A stretch of DNA of 64,000 nt from Streptomyces sp. NRRL S-118 (GCF_000716335.1 NZ_KL591005.1:92717-156716); one strand, 5' to 3'. Shown: positions 52,708 to 64,000, numbered from the stretch's first letter. Program-made: numbers and translations. The notes: generated from the sequence alone by a model not told the origin.

Positions 52708-52741
52708 CGGGGGCCGGGCTCACCCAGAGCCCCGGCCCCCG
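52708..52741 (-). terminator. Terminator after tpiA
   Basis: GC-rich stem CGGGGGCCGGGCT / AGCCCCGGCCCCCG with one bulged base and a 7-base loop, 70 bases beyond the tpiA stop and before secG on the minus strand. Confidence 0.65.
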
Positions 52742-52814
52742 CAAGGGTACGACGGATCCGCCCTACCGCATACTCACACCTGCCGGTTCGCCACCAGGGC
52801 TACCGGGCACCGGC

Positions 52815-53594
52815 TCACTGGTCGCGGAAGCGGACGATCCTGACGAACTCGTCGGCGTCCAGTGCCGCGCCGCCCACGAGGGCGCCGTCCACGTCCGGCT
52901 GCGCCATGATCGCGGCCACGTTCGAGGCCTTCACGGAACCGCCGTACTGGATACGGACCTTGTCCGCCAGCTCCTGCGAGTACAGCTCGGCCAGCCGTCC
53001 GCGGATCGCCCCGCAGACCTCCTGGGCGTCCTCGGGCGTGGCGACCTCGCCGGTGCCGATGGCCCAGACCGGCTCGTACGCGATCACGATCGACTCGGCC
53101 TGCTCGGCCGGGACGTCCTTCAGCGCGCCGTCGAGCTGGGCGAGCGTGTAGGAGACCTGGTCACCGGCCTTGCGGATGTCCAGTCCCTCGCCGACGCAGA
53201 GGATCGGGGTGAGTCCGTGCCGGTACGCGGCCTTGACCTTGGCGTTGCAGAGCTCGTCGCTCTCGCCGTGGTACTGCCGGCGCTCGGAGTGGCCGACGGC
53301 CACGTACGCGCACTTCAGCTTGGCCAGCATGGCGCCGGAGATCTCACCGGTGTACGCGCCGGAGTCGTGCGCCGAGATGTCCTGGGCGCCGTACTTGATC
53401 TTGAGCTTGTCGCCCTCGACCAGGGTCTGCACGGAACGCAGGTCGGTGAAGGGGGTCAGGACCGCGACCTCGACGGCGTCGTAGTCCTTGTCGTTCAGGG
53501 CGAAGGCGAGCTTCTGGACGTGCGCGATGGCCTCGAGGTGGTTGAGGTTCATCTTCCAGTTGCCCGCCATCAGCGGGGTACGGGTGCTGCTCAT
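52815..53594 (-). CDS. tpiA: Triosephosphate isomerase
   Basis: 259 residues. It interconverts dihydroxyacetone phosphate and glyceraldehyde 3-phosphate. Lys14 in [12 protein letters not shown], His102 in [14 protein letters not shown] and Glu174 in [12 protein letters not shown] are the active-site residues; the phosphate loop is [13 protein letters not shown]. The start codon lies seven bases after the pgk stop, so gap-pgk-tpiA form one operon. Confidence 0.96.
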   Translation of the reverse strand: MSSTRTPLMAGNWKMNLNHLEAIAHVQKLAFALNDKDYDAVEVAVLTPFTDLRSVQTLVEGDKLKIKYGAQDISAHDSGAYTGEISGAMLAKLKCAYVAVGHSERRQYHGESDELCNAKVKAAYRHGLTPILCVGEGLDIRKAGDQVSYTLAQLDGALKDVPAEQAESIVIAYEPVWAIGTGEVATPEDAQEVCGAIRGRLAELYSQELADKVRIQYGGSVKASNVAAIMAQPDVDGALVGGAALDADEFVRIVRFRDQ

Positions 53595-53601
53595 GTAAGG
53601 G

Positions 53602-54813
53602 TCAGTCCTCCAGTGCGGCGAGGCCCGGAAGCGTCTTGCCCTCGAGGTACTCGAGGCTCGCGCCGCCGCCGGTCGAAATGTGGCCGAAAGCGTCCTCGTC
53701 GAAGCCCAGGATCCGCACGGCGGCGGCGGAGTCGCCACCGCCGACGACCGTGAAGGCCTTGGAGTCGACGAGCGCCTGGGCGACGGCCTTGGTGCCCTGG
53801 GCGTAGTCGGGGTGCTCGAAGACGCCCATCGGACCGTTCCAGAAGACGGTGGCCGCGTCGGCGAGCTTCGATGCGTACAGCTTGCGGGTCTCCGGACCGA
53901 TGTCCAGGCCCTCCTGGTCGGCCGGGATCCCGGTGCTGGCGACCGTGGTCGGGTGGGCCGGGGCCTTGGTCTTCAGGTCGGGGAACTCGGCGGAGATCAG
54001 GACGTCGACGGGGAGGACGAACTCCACGCCCTTCTGCTCGGCGCGCGCCAGGTACTCCAGGCAGGCCGGGACCTGGTCCTCCTGCAGCAGCGAGATGCCG
54101 ACCTCGTGGCCCTTGGCCTTGAGGAAGGTGTACGCCATGCCGCCGCCGATGAGGATGCGGTCGGCCTTCTCCAGCAGCTGGTCGATCACGCCCAGCTTGT
54201 CGGAGACCTTCGCACCGCCGAGGACGACGACGTACGGGCGCTGGACGTCCTCGGTCAGCCGCTTGAGGACGGCGACCTCGGAGGCGATCAGGTAACCGGC
54301 GTAGCTCGGGAGCAGCCGCGGCAGGTCGTACACGGAGGCGTGCCGGCGGTGCACCGCGCCGAAGCCGTCGCCGACGTAGACGTCCGCCAGGGCGGCGAGG
54401 CGAGCGGCGAACTCGGCGCGCTCGGCGTCGTCCTTGGAGGTCTCGCCGGCGTTGAAGCGGAGGTTCTCCAGGACGGCGACCTGGCCGGCTTCGAGGTTGG
54501 TGACCGCCGAGTGGGCCTCGGAGCCGATGGTGTCGCCCGCGAAGGACACCGGGCGGCCGAGCAGCTCACCGAGGCGGGAGGCGGCGAACCGCAGGGTGTA
54601 GGCGGGGTCCGGGGCACCCTTGGGGCGGCCGAGGTGGGAAGCCACGACGACCTTGGCGCCGGCGCCGGTCAGCGCCTTGATGGTGGGCAGCACGGCGCGG
54701 ATGCGGCCGTCGTCGGTGATGGTGGTGCCGTCCATGGGCACGTTGAGGTCGGCGCGGACGAATACCCGCTTGCCCTCGACCCCTTGGCGGAGGAGTTCAT
54801 CGATCGTCTTCAT
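53602..54813 (-). CDS. pgk: Phosphoglycerate kinase
   Basis: 403 residues. It makes ATP from 1,3-bisphosphoglycerate. Signature [52 protein letters not shown], the hinge [13 protein letters not shown] and the nucleotide loop [16 protein letters not shown] with [18 protein letters not shown]. The ATG at 54813 (MKTIDELL) is the family start. Confidence 0.96.
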   Translation of the reverse strand: MKTIDELLRQGVEGKRVFVRADLNVPMDGTTITDDGRIRAVLPTIKALTGAGAKVVVASHLGRPKGAPDPAYTLRFAASRLGELLGRPVSFAGDTIGSEAHSAVTNLEAGQVAVLENLRFNAGETSKDDAERAEFAARLAALADVYVGDGFGAVHRRHASVYDLPRLLPSYAGYLIASEVAVLKRLTEDVQRPYVVVLGGAKVSDKLGVIDQLLEKADRILIGGGMAYTFLKAKGHEVGISLLQEDQVPACLEYLARAEQKGVEFVLPVDVLISAEFPDLKTKAPAHPTTVASTGIPADQEGLDIGPETRKLYASKLADAATVFWNGPMGVFEHPDYAQGTKAVAQALVDSKAFTVVGGGDSAAAVRILGFDEDAFGHISTGGGASLEYLEGKTLPGLAALED

Positions 54814-54849
54814 CTGTCCCTGTTGCTCCTTGGAGAATCGACGCAAGCG

Positions 54850-54891
54850 ACAGGGCCCGTACAGCGCGGCGTTGCGCTGCCCGAGCCCTGT
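54850..54891 (-). other. Two-tier hairpin in the gap-pgk spacer
   Basis: Outer arms ACAGGGC (54850-54856) / GCCCTGT (54885-54891) and inner arms CAGCGC (54862-54867) / GCGCTG (54874-54879) can fold into one imperfect hairpin in the 114-base gap between gap and pgk. It could be a partial terminator or an mRNA processing/stability element that sets the gap:pgk ratio. Confidence 0.5.
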
Positions 54892-54927
54892 GCTCACATC
54901 GGGATGCCTGCCCTGGTGCTCAGACTG

Positions 54928-55947
<1,020 letters not shown>

Positions 55948-56058
55948 TTAGGTACGCCGGTTTTCGACGCCGGCGAGTTTCATTAGGGATGTCCCCGACC
56001 GCTTACGACCCTACCTCTCCGGCAGCGCCGGAGTGACATCGAGCGCACCCGTACGTAG

Positions 56059-56094
56059 CCGGAACCCGTATCTACCGATGAGTACGGGTTCCGG
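56059..56094 (-). terminator. Terminator of the carboxypeptidase gene
   Basis: 12-bp perfect stem CCGGAACCCGTA / TACGGGTTCCGG around a 12-base loop, 24 bases beyond the stop at 56118 on the minus strand. Confidence 0.7.
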
Positions 56095-56117
56095 CCGTCC
56101 GGAGCGGCTACAGAGGG

Positions 56118-59078
56118 TCAGCGGCGCAGTGCGGTGAGCGCTTTTCCGAGCAGCCGTGCGCGCTCCGCGGGGCTGGTCGCGTGCTCCAGTCCGAAGCCGA
56201 GCAGCACGGTGTCGCGGGTGGTGACGGCCGCCTGCGAGTGGAACAGCGCGGGCGAGCGGAGCCAGTCCGACGCGTTGCCGGGGCTGCCGGCCGGCGGCCC
56301 GGACACGGTCCAGGCGCCGAGCGAGCTCTCGAAGCCCTCGGCGTCCCGGGCGGTGCCGCCGACGACCAGCTGCGTGTCGTCGACGAAGACGCCGATCCCG
56401 CCGGTGCCCTGGTCGGTGACGTAGGAGAGGGAGAGCTCGACCTTCTTGCCGGCGTACGCGCCGAGGTCGACGGCGGCCCGGCGCCATCCGTTGGAGGCGC
56501 CGGTGAAGGCGTGCCAGGCGCCGGTGGTGCCGGTGGCGGTGCAGCCGTCGGTGCCGACGGTGAGGTAGTGGGAGAGGAAGGGGTGGCCGTCGGCGTAGAA
56601 GCCCTCCTCGCACTGGGTCGGGACCTCGGTGGAGGTGTTGCCGTTGGCGTCGGGCAGGGTCGTCCAGTCGTCCTGCCCCGCGGTGCGGGCCTCGATGATG
56701 ACGTTGTCGTAGCCGGGTTCGGTGTCGTGGCTGAGGGCGAACCGGAGGGACGGTGCCGCGGAGGCGTCGACGCCGGTGAGGTCGATGGTGCGGGTGAGCC
56801 GCATCCAGGCGTCGTCGGCGTGGCGCGCGGCCACGAACGACGCGCCGTCGAACGGCTCGAAGGGGGTGCGCAGGCCCGGGTAGTCGCCGGCGGCGGCGCT
56901 GCGGAACTGCGGGAACCGGTCGGGGGTGAGGGTGTCGGAGGTGACCGTGTAGGCGCCGGCGTCGTCGAGCGGGTTGCCGGGCACCGCGGCGAGGCCGGCC
57001 TTCGTGCCGGCGAAGGGTCCGCTGCCGGCGAAGCCGGCCGGGTCCTTCAGCCCGGCGCGGTGGTAGGCACCGAGGTAGTACTGGGCGAAGTCGTCGGACT
57101 CGGCCCGCCCGATGTCGATCAGGCCGCCGGCCTGCTCCCCGGCGTTGACGAGCGTGCCGCCCTCGTTGAGGTAGTCGCGCACGGCGAACATGGTGGGGCC
57201 GCCGGGACGGCTCCCCGCGGTGTACCAGACGACGGTGCGGAAGTGGCCGAGGACGCCGAGCGCGTGCGGGGTGCCCTGCGTGGCCACGTCCCAGACCGCG
57301 GCCCTGCGGCCGGTGTCGGCGACCGCTCCGGTGTACGCGGCGGCGTGCCGCGCGGGCGCCGTGCCGCCCTCCTCGGCGAGCACCAGCACGTCACCGCGCG
57401 GGCGGGCGGCGATGGTGTACGTGAACGGGGTGGAGGACACGCGCTTGCCGTCGCGGGTGCGGCCGGTGAACCAGACCTCGACGGTGTCGCCCGGTTCGCC
57501 GTCCTGGACCTCGGCGCGGTACTCGTCGTAATAGATGTTGTCCTCGCCGCCGTACGTCTCGCCGCCCTCCCAGGCTTCGAGCCGCTGGTCGTGGACGCGT
57601 CCTCCGTTGACGCGGTACTTGAGCTCCTTGTCGCGCAGCGACCGGCGGGCGGTGACGGAGACCTCCTGGTCGTCGCCGTCGTCCGCGTACGAGGTGGTGA
57701 AGGGGTCGGGGACGAAGGCGGGCGCCTGGGCGCCGGCCGGGGAGACCGGGTCGTCGGGGCGGGCGGCGGACTCGGCGACGGCGAGCGCGAAGGGGATGTT
57801 CTTGGCGAACTCCTGCTGGATCAGCTTCTCGTCGTCGGGGAAGGTGAAGACGGAGGCGCAGTCGGCGGCCTCCCAGGCGTCGTCGGGGTCGACACGGGAG
57901 GCGGTGGCGCAGGTCGACATCTCCGGGGTGAACATCTGCATGCCGTTGACGTTGGCCGCGTGGCCGTCGGCCTCGCCGTTGGTGGTGTAGAGCTCGGAGG
58001 ACAGCTGCGGGCGGTAGCCCGGGACGGCGGAGGCGGCGGGGGTGCCGGCCAGCGCCTTGAGGGGGACGTCGTCGGGGGTGTCGGTGCCGACCTGCCAGCC
58101 CACGCCGTAGAGGAGCAGCTGGGCCGCCGAGTGGTAGTTGATGCCGTACTGGAAGCCGATGCGCTTCTGGAAGGCGTCGAGCGCCTTCGTCTCGGGCTCG
58201 GACGACGGGGCGGGGCCGCGGTAGGTCTCGTCGGCCGGGTCGGGGGACGAGCCCTCGTTGTCGTAGCCCCACTTGTAGGCGAAGTTGCGGTTGAGGTCGA
58301 CGCCGTCGCCCGGCGTGATCCTGCCGTCGCCGTTGTTGTCGCGGAGGTTCTTGCGCCACTGGCGGTGGGCGGGATCGGCGTGGGTGTGGTCGTAGCCGTC
58401 GGGGTTGGCGGAGAGGACGAACCACAGCTCGGTGGTGTCGACGATCCTGGTGATGCGGGGGTCCTTGCCGTAGCCGGCGAGGTAGTGGTGGAGCAGCCGC
58501 CGTGTCATCTCCGGGGTGATCCACTCGCGGGCGTGCTGGTTGGAGAGGTACAGCGCGGCGGGCTTGGAGCCGTCCTTGGACTTCTTGGCTCCCTTGGTGA
58601 GCTTCAGGGCGAGGATGTCCTGGCCGCGCACGGTTCTGCCGATGCTGACGACCTTGGTGACGCCAGGGTTCGCCCGGGCGGTCGCGAGGATCTCCTCCTT
58701 GAGTCCGCCCTTGCCGCCGTACGGGCGGAAGACGCCGTCCCCGGCGGCTGCGACGCGCTGCTCGGCGGCGGCGGGGACGGTGTGCTCGGTGAGGCGGACA
58801 CCCTTGTCGCGCAGGCTCTCCGCCTGCTGCCCGGTGAGGTACAACTCGAGGGTCGCCGTGCCCTTTTCGGGGACCTGTTCGGTCAGCTCATGACCGTCGG
58901 TGCCGGCTTCGAGGAGGAGCGGCACCTGCGCCTTGCCGACCTTCGCGTGCCATACGGAGATGCCGTCGCCGTCCGCGTCCCGGTCGCGCGCCTGGTCCGC
59001 CCCGGCGACGGGTGCCGCCGCCAGGCCGGCTATCAGCAGTGAAGCCGCCGCGAGGATCGATCTCGCTCTGCGTCTCAT
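56118..59078 (-). CDS. Large secreted zinc carboxypeptidase (M14 family) with C-terminal accessory domains
   Basis: 986 residues. Signal peptide about 1-27 (MRRRARSILAAASLLIAGLA ... VAGA), then a propeptide-like region to about 120. The M14 domain (about 125-455) has the zinc ligands His182 and Glu185 in SNQHAREWITPEMT and His316 in YGINYHSAAQL, and a catalytic-region Glu probably in MQMFTPEMSTC. After it come a beta domain (VSVTARRSLRDKELKYRVNG), a ThuA-like/flavodoxin-like part (GDVLVLAEEGGTAP ... VWYTAGSRPGGPTM) and a MAM-like beta domain seen also in immune inhibitor A proteases. It degrades extracellular peptides. The ATG at 59078 has GGGGGG upstream. Confidence 0.9.
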   Translation of the reverse strand: MRRRARSILAAASLLIAGLAAAPVAGADQARDRDADGDGISVWHAKVGKAQVPLLLEAGTDGHELTEQVPEKGTATLELYLTGQQAESLRDKGVRLTEHTVPAAAEQRVAAAGDGVFRPYGGKGGLKEEILATARANPGVTKVVSIGRTVRGQDILALKLTKGAKKSKDGSKPAALYLSNQHAREWITPEMTRRLLHHYLAGYGKDPRITRIVDTTELWFVLSANPDGYDHTHADPAHRQWRKNLRDNNGDGRITPGDGVDLNRNFAYKWGYDNEGSSPDPADETYRGPAPSSEPETKALDAFQKRIGFQYGINYHSAAQLLLYGVGWQVGTDTPDDVPLKALAGTPAASAVPGYRPQLSSELYTTNGEADGHAANVNGMQMFTPEMSTCATASRVDPDDAWEAADCASVFTFPDDEKLIQQEFAKNIPFALAVAESAARPDDPVSPAGAQAPAFVPDPFTTSYADDGDDQEVSVTARRSLRDKELKYRVNGGRVHDQRLEAWEGGETYGGEDNIYYDEYRAEVQDGEPGDTVEVWFTGRTRDGKRVSSTPFTYTIAARPRGDVLVLAEEGGTAPARHAAAYTGAVADTGRRAAVWDVATQGTPHALGVLGHFRTVVWYTAGSRPGGPTMFAVRDYLNEGGTLVNAGEQAGGLIDIGRAESDDFAQYYLGAYHRAGLKDPAGFAGSGPFAGTKAGLAAVPGNPLDDAGAYTVTSDTLTPDRFPQFRSAAAGDYPGLRTPFEPFDGASFVAARHADDAWMRLTRTIDLTGVDASAAPSLRFALSHDTEPGYDNVIIEARTAGQDDWTTLPDANGNTSTEVPTQCEEGFYADGHPFLSHYLTVGTDGCTATGTTGAWHAFTGASNGWRRAAVDLGAYAGKKVELSLSYVTDQGTGGIGVFVDDTQLVVGGTARDAEGFESSLGAWTVSGPPAGSPGNASDWLRSPALFHSQAAVTTRDTVLLGFGLEHATSPAERARLLGKALTALRR

Positions 59079-59480
59079 TAGCCCCCCTTGCTGTTGTCTG
59101 CCACGAAAGTGAACAGATGCCAGGCTCATGACACTCCATGATCATGTCAATACCGCCTGGCACGGCGCGGCCGGGGAGCGGCTGGGCGCCGGGTGCGCGG
59201 TGGGAGGCGGCACCGCCGGGACGGGAGACGCGGACTGCCGGCGCCCCGTGGCGGGGCGCCGGCAGTCCGCGAGTGGGCCGGAGGGTCGCGCGGTGGCGCC
59301 GAAAGGACGGGGCCCCCGCCGGGGGCAGGGGGAGCGTGGAGGTGCCGCGGAACGAGGAAGCGGGCGGTGGTGCCTCCCCCGCCGTCGGACGCGGGGGGGG
59401 AACCCACCGTCGGCACCGCCTCGGCCGCCGCGGAGGCCGACCGAGCGGTGAGGACGAAGCGGTGTGCGGACGAGGTCCGG
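59079..59480. other. Spacer between the carboxypeptidase promoter and the whiA end
   Basis: About 400 bases with no gene. It holds a strong hairpin (59229-59271). The part between that hairpin and whiA is GC-rich with no coding signal; the part nearest 59078 should carry the carboxypeptidase promoter, but I see no clear boxes. Confidence 0.5.
59229..59271 (-). terminator. Very strong hairpin downstream of the whiA cluster
   Basis: A perfect 20-bp stem (CGCGGACTGCCGGCGCCCCG and its complement) with a TGG loop. It lies 210 bases past the whiA stop, unusually far, but is the only strong hairpin there and probably ends the uvrC-rapZ-yvcK-whiA transcript. Confidence 0.75.
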
Positions 59481-60470
59481 TCAGCCGACCAGGCCGTCGG
59501 CCATCTCCTCGGTCAGGTTGGACTCGGTACCCGGGATGCCCAGGTCCTGGGCCCGCTTGTCGGCCATGGCCAGCAGGCGGCGGATACGGCCGGCGACCGC
59601 GTCCTTGGTCAGCGGCGGGTCCGCGAGAGCGCCCAGTTCCTCCAGCGAGGCCTGCTTGTGCTCCATGCGCAGCCGCCCCGCCGCCGCGAGGTGCTCGGGC
59701 ACCTCGTCGCCGAGGATCTCCAGGGCGCGCTGCACCCGGGCACCGGCGGCGACGGCCGCGCGCGCGGAGCGGCGCAGGTTGGCGTCGTCGAAGTTGGCCA
59801 GGCGGTTCGCGGTGGCGCGGACCTCGCGGCGCATCCGCCGCTCCTCCCAGGCCAGCACGGACTCGTGCGCCCCGAGCCGGGTCAGCAGCGCGCCGATCGC
59901 GTCACCGTCCCGTACCACCACGCGGTCCACACCGCGGACCTCGCGGGCCTTGGCGGCGATGGACAGCCGGCGGGCGGCGCCGACCAGCGCGAGGGCGGCC
60001 TCCGGGCCCGGGCAGGTGACCTCCAGCGAGGAGGAGCGGCCCGGCTCGGTCAGCGAGCCGTGCGCCAGGAAGGCGCCGCGCCACGCCGCCTCCGCGTCAC
60101 AGGTCGCCCCGGACACCACCTGCGGCGGCAGGCCCCGGATGGGACGGCCGCGGCCGTCGACGAGCCCCGTCTGGCGGGCCAGCTGGTCGCCGCCGGCCAC
60201 CACCCGTACGACGAACCGCGAGCCGCGCCGCAGACCGCCGGGCGCCATCACGATCAGCTCGGAACCGTGGCCGAAGATCTCGGCGATGTCCCGCTTCAGG
60301 CGGCGCGCCGCCATCGCGGTGTCCAGCTCCGCCTCGATCACGATCCGCCCGCTGACCAGGTGCAGTCCGCCCGCGAACCGCAGGATCGACGAGACCTCCG
60401 CCTTTCTGCAGCAGGTCCGGGTGACGGGAAGCCGGGAGATTTCGTCCTTCACCGCTGCCGTCATCGCCAT
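59481..60470 (-). CDS. whiA: Sporulation transcription regulator WhiA
   Basis: 329 residues. WhiA works with WhiB to start sporulation septation in Streptomyces aerial hyphae. The N-terminal LAGLIDADG-homing-endonuclease-like domain (about 85-220: [40 protein letters not shown]) is followed by a helix-turn-helix (about 245-315: [40 protein letters not shown]). The ATG at 60470 ([15 protein letters not shown]) is the family start and overlaps the yvcK stop. Last gene of the conserved cluster. Confidence 0.97.
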   Translation of the reverse strand: MAMTAAVKDEISRLPVTRTCCRKAEVSSILRFAGGLHLVSGRIVIEAELDTAMAARRLKRDIAEIFGHGSELIVMAPGGLRRGSRFVVRVVAGGDQLARQTGLVDGRGRPIRGLPPQVVSGATCDAEAAWRGAFLAHGSLTEPGRSSSLEVTCPGPEAALALVGAARRLSIAAKAREVRGVDRVVVRDGDAIGALLTRLGAHESVLAWEERRMRREVRATANRLANFDDANLRRSARAAVAAGARVQRALEILGDEVPEHLAAAGRLRMEHKQASLEELGALADPPLTKDAVAGRIRRLLAMADKRAQDLGIPGTESNLTEEMADGLVG

Positions 60471-61483
60471 GGGCCGATCCTTCCATGCATCCGAAAAATA
60501 CGGTCGTACGCGGCGGCCAACAGCTCCGGGTCGTGCTTCGGCAAGCCGTCCTTCCTGGCCACCGGGGCCAGCTCGACCGCGGCACCGAGCCGCTGGGCGG
60601 CATCTGCGAGGGACTCGCGGTCGGGTACGGCGGCCTCGTCGGCCAGCACCACGTCCAGGGCGAGTTTAGGGGCGTGTCGTCCCAAAACCTCCAAATGACG
60701 CTGCGGGGAGAAGCCTTCGGTTTCCCCGGGCTGCGGCGCGAGGTTGAGCGAGAGGACCCGCCGGGCCTTGGTCTCGATCAGGGCGTCGAGCAGCTCGGGC
60801 ACCAGCAGGTGCGGTATCACCGACGAGAACCACGAGCCCGGCCCGAGGACGACCCAGTCGGCGTCCAGCACGGCGGCGACCGCCTCGGGCACGGCGGGCG
60901 GATCGTTCGGCACCAGGTGCACCGACTGCACCTCGCCGGGCGTGAGCGCCACGGTCGCCTGTCCCCGCACCAGGTCGACGTCGTCCGGACGCGCCGGGTC
61001 GTGCCCCTTGACCAGGGCCTGCAGCTCCAGCGGAACGGCCGACATGGGCAGCACGCGGCCGTGCGCGCCGAGCAGCCTGCCGACCAGGTCCAGGGCCTGG
61101 ACGTGGTCGCCGAGCTGCTCCCACAGGGCGACGATCAGCAGGTTGCCGACCGCGTGCTCGTGCAGCTCGCCCTGGGACTGGAAACGGTGCTGGATGACGC
61201 GGGCCCACGTCTGGCCCCAGTCGTCGTCGCCGCACAGCGCGGCCAGGGCCTTGCGCAGGTCCCCGGGCGGCAGCACGCCCAGCTCCTCGCGGAGCCGGCC
61301 GCTGGAACCGCCGTCGTCGGCGACCGTGACCACAGCGGTCAGGTCGCCGGTGATGCGGCGCAGCGCGGCGAGGGACGCGGACAGGCCCATGCCGCCGCCG
61401 AGGGCGACGACCTTGGGCTGCGCACCGCGTCTGCGGAGCGTACGGACCGGCAGGGTGCTCGTACGCCGGCGGTACGGCTTCAC
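60461..61483 (-). CDS. yvcK: YvcK/CuvA family gluconeogenesis factor
   Basis: 340 residues, CofD-like Rossmann fold. The nucleotide-sugar (UDP-sugar) binding loop is [20 protein letters not shown] and [20 protein letters not shown] follows; [20 protein letters not shown] and [12 protein letters not shown] are conserved. In other Gram-positives YvcK links carbon supply to cell-wall synthesis. The GTG start at 61483 overlaps rapZ. A Lys/Arg-rich N-terminal extension (about 1-20) is typical of actinobacterial members. Confidence 0.94.
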   Translation of the reverse strand: MKPYRRRTSTLPVRTLRRRGAQPKVVALGGGMGLSASLAALRRITGDLTAVVTVADDGGSSGRLREELGVLPPGDLRKALAALCGDDDWGQTWARVIQHRFQSQGELHEHAVGNLLIVALWEQLGDHVQALDLVGRLLGAHGRVLPMSAVPLELQALVKGHDPARPDDVDLVRGQATVALTPGEVQSVHLVPNDPPAVPEAVAAVLDADWVVLGPGSWFSSVIPHLLVPELLDALIETKARRVLSLNLAPQPGETEGFSPQRHLEVLGRHAPKLALDVVLADEAAVPDRESLADAAQRLGAAVELAPVARKDGLPKHDPELLAAAYDRIFRMHGRIGPWR

Positions 61484-62445
61484 TCGCGCCCCATGTCCCG
61501 GTGGACGACGACGGTCTCGACTCCCGCGGCGGCGAGCCGGGCGGCGACCTTCTCGGACATGGCCACGGAGCGGTGCTTCCCGCCGGTGCAGCCGACCGCG
61601 ATGGTGACGTACCGCTTCCCCTCGCGGCGGTAGCCGGCGGAGATCAGCTGGAGCAGCTCGGTGTAGCGGTCCAGGAACTCCTTGGCTCCCGGCTGGTTGA
61701 AGACGTACCCCGACACCTCTTCGTTGAGACCGGTGTACGGGCGCAGCTCGGGCACCCAGTGCGGGTTGGGCAGGAAGCGGCAGTCCACCACCAGGTCGGC
61801 GTCGACCGGCAGGCCGTACTTGTACCCGAACGACATGACGGTGGCGCGCAGCTCCGGCTCCTCGTCGCCCGCGAACTGGGCGTCCATCTTGGCGCGCAGC
61901 TCGTGGACGTTGAGGCTGGAGGTGTCGATCACCAGGTCGGCGTCACCGCGCAGCTCGCGGAGCAGGTCGCGCTCGGCGGCGATGCCGTCGACGATGCGGC
62001 CGTCGCCCTGGAGCGGGTGCGGGCGGCGCACCGACTCGAAGCGGCGGACGAGCGCCTCGTCGGACGACTCCAGGAAGACGATCCGGCGCGTGACCTGCTT
62101 GGCGTCGAGGTCGGCAAGGGACTCGCGCAGGCTCTCGAAGAACTGGCGGCCGCGTACGTCGACGACGACGGCGATGCGCGCGACGTTGCCCTGGGAGCGG
62201 GCGCCGAGCTCCACCATGGTGGGGATCAGCGCGGGCGGCAGGTTGTCCACGACGAACCAGCCGAGGTCCTCCAGACACTTGGCGGCGGTGCTGCGCCCGG
62301 CGCCGGACATGCCGGAGATGATCACCAGCTCGGGGATGGCCGCCTCCGCGGCCTCGCCGGCTTCGATCGTCGTGCCCGTACTCACGTGTGCTGCTCCGTC
62401 TTCTCGGTCTCGTGCCGGCTCTGCCGCTGGGTCGTGATCAATCAT
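61480..62445 (-). CDS. rapZ: RapZ/YvcJ family nucleotide-binding protein
   Basis: 321 residues from ATG 62445 (GTG 62385 is an alternative). Walker A is GMSGAGRST at 45-53, with Arg replacing the usual Lys as in actinobacteria, and [15 protein letters not shown] follows. The C-terminal half carries [40 protein letters not shown] and [20 protein letters not shown]. In E. coli RapZ steers GlmS mRNA decay; the Streptomyces role is not settled. It overlaps uvrC by eight bases and yvcK by four. Confidence 0.94.
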   Translation of the reverse strand: MIDHDPAAEPARDREDGAAHVSTGTTIEAGEAAEAAIPELVIISGMSGAGRSTAAKCLEDLGWFVVDNLPPALIPTMVELGARSQGNVARIAVVVDVRGRQFFESLRESLADLDAKQVTRRIVFLESSDEALVRRFESVRRPHPLQGDGRIVDGIAAERDLLRELRGDADLVIDTSSLNVHELRAKMDAQFAGDEEPELRATVMSFGYKYGLPVDADLVVDCRFLPNPHWVPELRPYTGLNEEVSGYVFNQPGAKEFLDRYTELLQLISAGYRREGKRYVTIAVGCTGGKHRSVAMSEKVAARLAAAGVETVVVHRDMGRE

Positions 62446-64000
62446 GGCTGGTACCCCCGTCGTCCTCTTCAATGATCTCTCCTGTCGCCGTGTTCACGGC
62501 GGGAGCGGCCGGAGCGGCCTGGGCGAGGGCGATGGCCACGGCTTCGGCGGTCTTCCGGCCGAGGCCCGGAACCTCGCAGATCTGCTCGATTGTCGCCTGC
62601 CTCAGCCGTTTCACCGAGCCGAAGTGCTTGATCAGCGCCTGCTTCCGGGTGTCGCCGAGCCCGGGGACGGCGTCCAGCGGGCTGGTCCGGATGCGCTTGG
62701 TGCGCTTGCTGCGCTGGTAGCGGATCGCGAAGTCGTGCGCCGTGTCCCGGACGCGCTGCAGGAGGTACAGGCCCTCGCTGGTGCGGGGCAGCACCACCGG
62801 GTCCTCCTCGTCCGGCAGCCAGACCTCCTCCAGCCGCTTGGCGAGGCCGCAGACAGCGACGTCGTCGATGCCGAGCTCGTCCAGGGCGCGCCGGGCGGCC
62901 GCGACCTGCGGCCGGCCGCCGTCGACCACCACGAGCTGCGGCGGGTAGGCGAACTTCTTGGGCCGGCCGTTCTCCTCGGCCGGGCCGGCCAGGACCTCGC
63001 CGCCCAGGCCGAGGCCGCTGCCCGCACCGGAGCCGGCCGGGCCGTCGGCGGCGCCGGAACCGTCCCGGCCGCCGGCCTCCTCCACCGCCCACTCGCCGGT
63101 CTTCTCGCGCTCGGCGAGGTACCGCTTGAAGCGACGGCTGATCACCTCGTGCATCGAGCGGACGTCGTCCTGGCCCTCGAAGCCCCTGATCTGGAAGCGG
63201 CGGTACTCGCTCTTGCGAGGCAGGCCGTCCTCGAAGACGACCATGGACGCGACGACGTCCTCACCCTGGAGGTGCGAGATGTCGAAGCACTCGATGCGCA
63301 GCGGAGCCGTGTCGAGGCCGAGGGCCTCGGCGATCTCCTCCAGGGCGCGGGAGCGGGTGGTCAGGTCGCTGGCGCGCTTGGTCTTGTGCAGGACGAGCGC
63401 CTGCTGGGCGTTGCGCCCCACCGTCTCCATCAGCGCCTTCTTGTCGCCGCGCTGCGGGATGCGCAGGGACACCTGGGAGCCGCGGCGGCCGCTCAGCCAC
63501 TGCGTCACGGCGTCCAGGTCCTCGGGAAGCGCCGGGACGAGGACCTCCTTGGGGACGGCGTCGCCGGTCTCGTCGCCGTACAGCTGCTGCAGCGCGTGCT
63601 CGACGAGGCCGGCCGTGTCGACGGCCTCGACCTTGTCGGTGACCCAGCCGCGCTGGCCGCGCACCCGGCCGCCGCGGACGTGGAAGATCTGCACCGCGGC
63701 TTCCAGCTCGTCCTCGGCGACGGCGATCAGGTCGGCATCGGTGGCGTCGGCGAGGACGACGGCGTTCTTCTCCATGGCCCGCTTGAGGGCGCCTATGTCG
63801 TCGCGGAGGCGGGCGGCCTTCTCGTACTCCATGTCCTCGGCCGCCAGCATCATGTCCTTCTCCAGGCGGCGGAGGTAGGTGCCGGTGCGGCCTGCCATGA
63901 AGTCGCAGAACTCGTCGGCCAGTTCGCGGTGCTCCTCCGGGCCGACCCGGCCCACGCACGGGGCCGAGCACTTGCCGATGTAGCCGAGCAGGCAGGGGCG
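62438..64000 (-). CDS. uvrC: Excinuclease ABC subunit C (partial, N-terminus outside the window)
   Basis: About 520 codons are visible; the frame is open to base 64000, so the GIY-YIG nuclease domain lies beyond the edge. Visible parts: the Cys region [20 protein letters not shown] (three of the Fe-S-type cysteines), the UVR domain ([20 protein letters not shown]), the RNase H-like 5' nuclease ([40 protein letters not shown]) and the tandem helix-hairpin-helix ([38 protein letters not shown]). A Gly/Ser-rich insert (about 30 residues) and a Lys/Arg tract occur in the nuclease half, as in other Streptomyces. UvrC cuts damaged DNA on both sides of a lesion. Confidence 0.96.
   Translation of the reverse strand, partial: RPCLLGYIGKCSAPCVGRVGPEEHRELADEFCDFMAGRTGTYLRRLEKDMMLAAEDMEYEKAARLRDDIGALKRAMEKNAVVLADATDADLIAVAEDELEAAVQIFHVRGGRVRGQRGWVTDKVEAVDTAGLVEHALQQLYGDETGDAVPKEVLVPALPEDLDAVTQWLSGRRGSQVSLRIPQRGDKKALMETVGRNAQQALVLHKTKRASDLTTRSRALEEIAEALGLDTAPLRIECFDISHLQGEDVVASMVVFEDGLPRKSEYRRFQIRGFEGQDDVRSMHEVISRRFKRYLAEREKTGEWAVEEAGGRDGSGAADGPAGSGAGSGLGLGGEVLAGPAEENGRPKKFAYPPQLVVVDGGRPQVAAARRALDELGIDDVAVCGLAKRLEEVWLPDEEDPVVLPRTSEGLYLLQRVRDTAHDFAIRYQRSKRTKRIRTSPLDAVPGLGDTRKQALIKHFGSVKRLRQATIEQICEVPGLGRKTAEAVAIALAQAAPAAPAVNTATGEIIEEDDGGTSHD

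Overview
The window is high-GC actinobacterial chromosome, almost certainly Streptomyces. Codon third positions are strongly G/C and GTG starts are frequent. Many neighbouring genes overlap by ATGA or GTGA. The gene order of a long stretch matches the conserved Streptomyces core segment that carries suf, ctaA/ctaB, tkt-tal-zwf-opcA-pgl, pgi, secG, tpiA-pgk-gap and whiA-yvcK-rapZ-uvrC. No rRNA, tRNA, CRISPR array, intact insertion sequence or replication origin was seen.

Layout. (1) 1-7,900: end of a secreted protein gene, a GNAT acetyltransferase, relics of an AraC regulator and an MFS transporter, a semialdehyde-type dehydrogenase facing its IclR regulator, and a membrane protein/sensor kinase/response regulator trio. 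(2) 7,900-14,450, an accessory patch: an orphan CebR-like operator, a two-component system divergent from a FtsX-type ABC exporter, a frameshifted and truncated tyrosine integrase, and a second decayed gene. (3) 14,450-25,950: a double TerD protein, an SDR, a secreted nuclease/phosphatase behind a PHO-box-like array, a monooxygenase behind a SoxR-like box, three overlapping envelope genes, dapD downstream of a TetR gene, and a deleted SMR efflux pump. (4) 26,032-32,665: the suf Fe-S assembly operon sufR-B-D-Rieske-C-S-U-T, with SufR-like and iron-box-like sites. (5) 32,975-38,284: an ABC-2 exporter, heme A synthase, an amidohydrolase-like protein and heme O synthase. (6) 38,697-45,315: the oxidative and non-oxidative pentose phosphate operon. 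(7) 45,411-51,831: an acyltransferase, two PH-domain membrane proteins, pgi and an MFS exporter. (8) 51,973-55,932: an RbpA-family protein, secG, tpiA, pgk and gap. (9) 56,118-64,000: a large secreted zinc carboxypeptidase and the whiA-yvcK-rapZ-uvrC cluster, with uvrC cut by the window edge.

Together, regions 6-8 give a nearly complete lower-glycolysis and pentose-phosphate module next to heme/cytochrome and Fe-S biogenesis. The accessory genes are mostly stress, envelope and sensing functions, several with recognisable operators (IclR, PhoP, SoxR, SufR, DmdR/IdeR, TetR). I did not find a convincing wholly new multi-gene system. The most interesting signals are the operators, the decayed genes, and operators left behind beside missing or broken genes.
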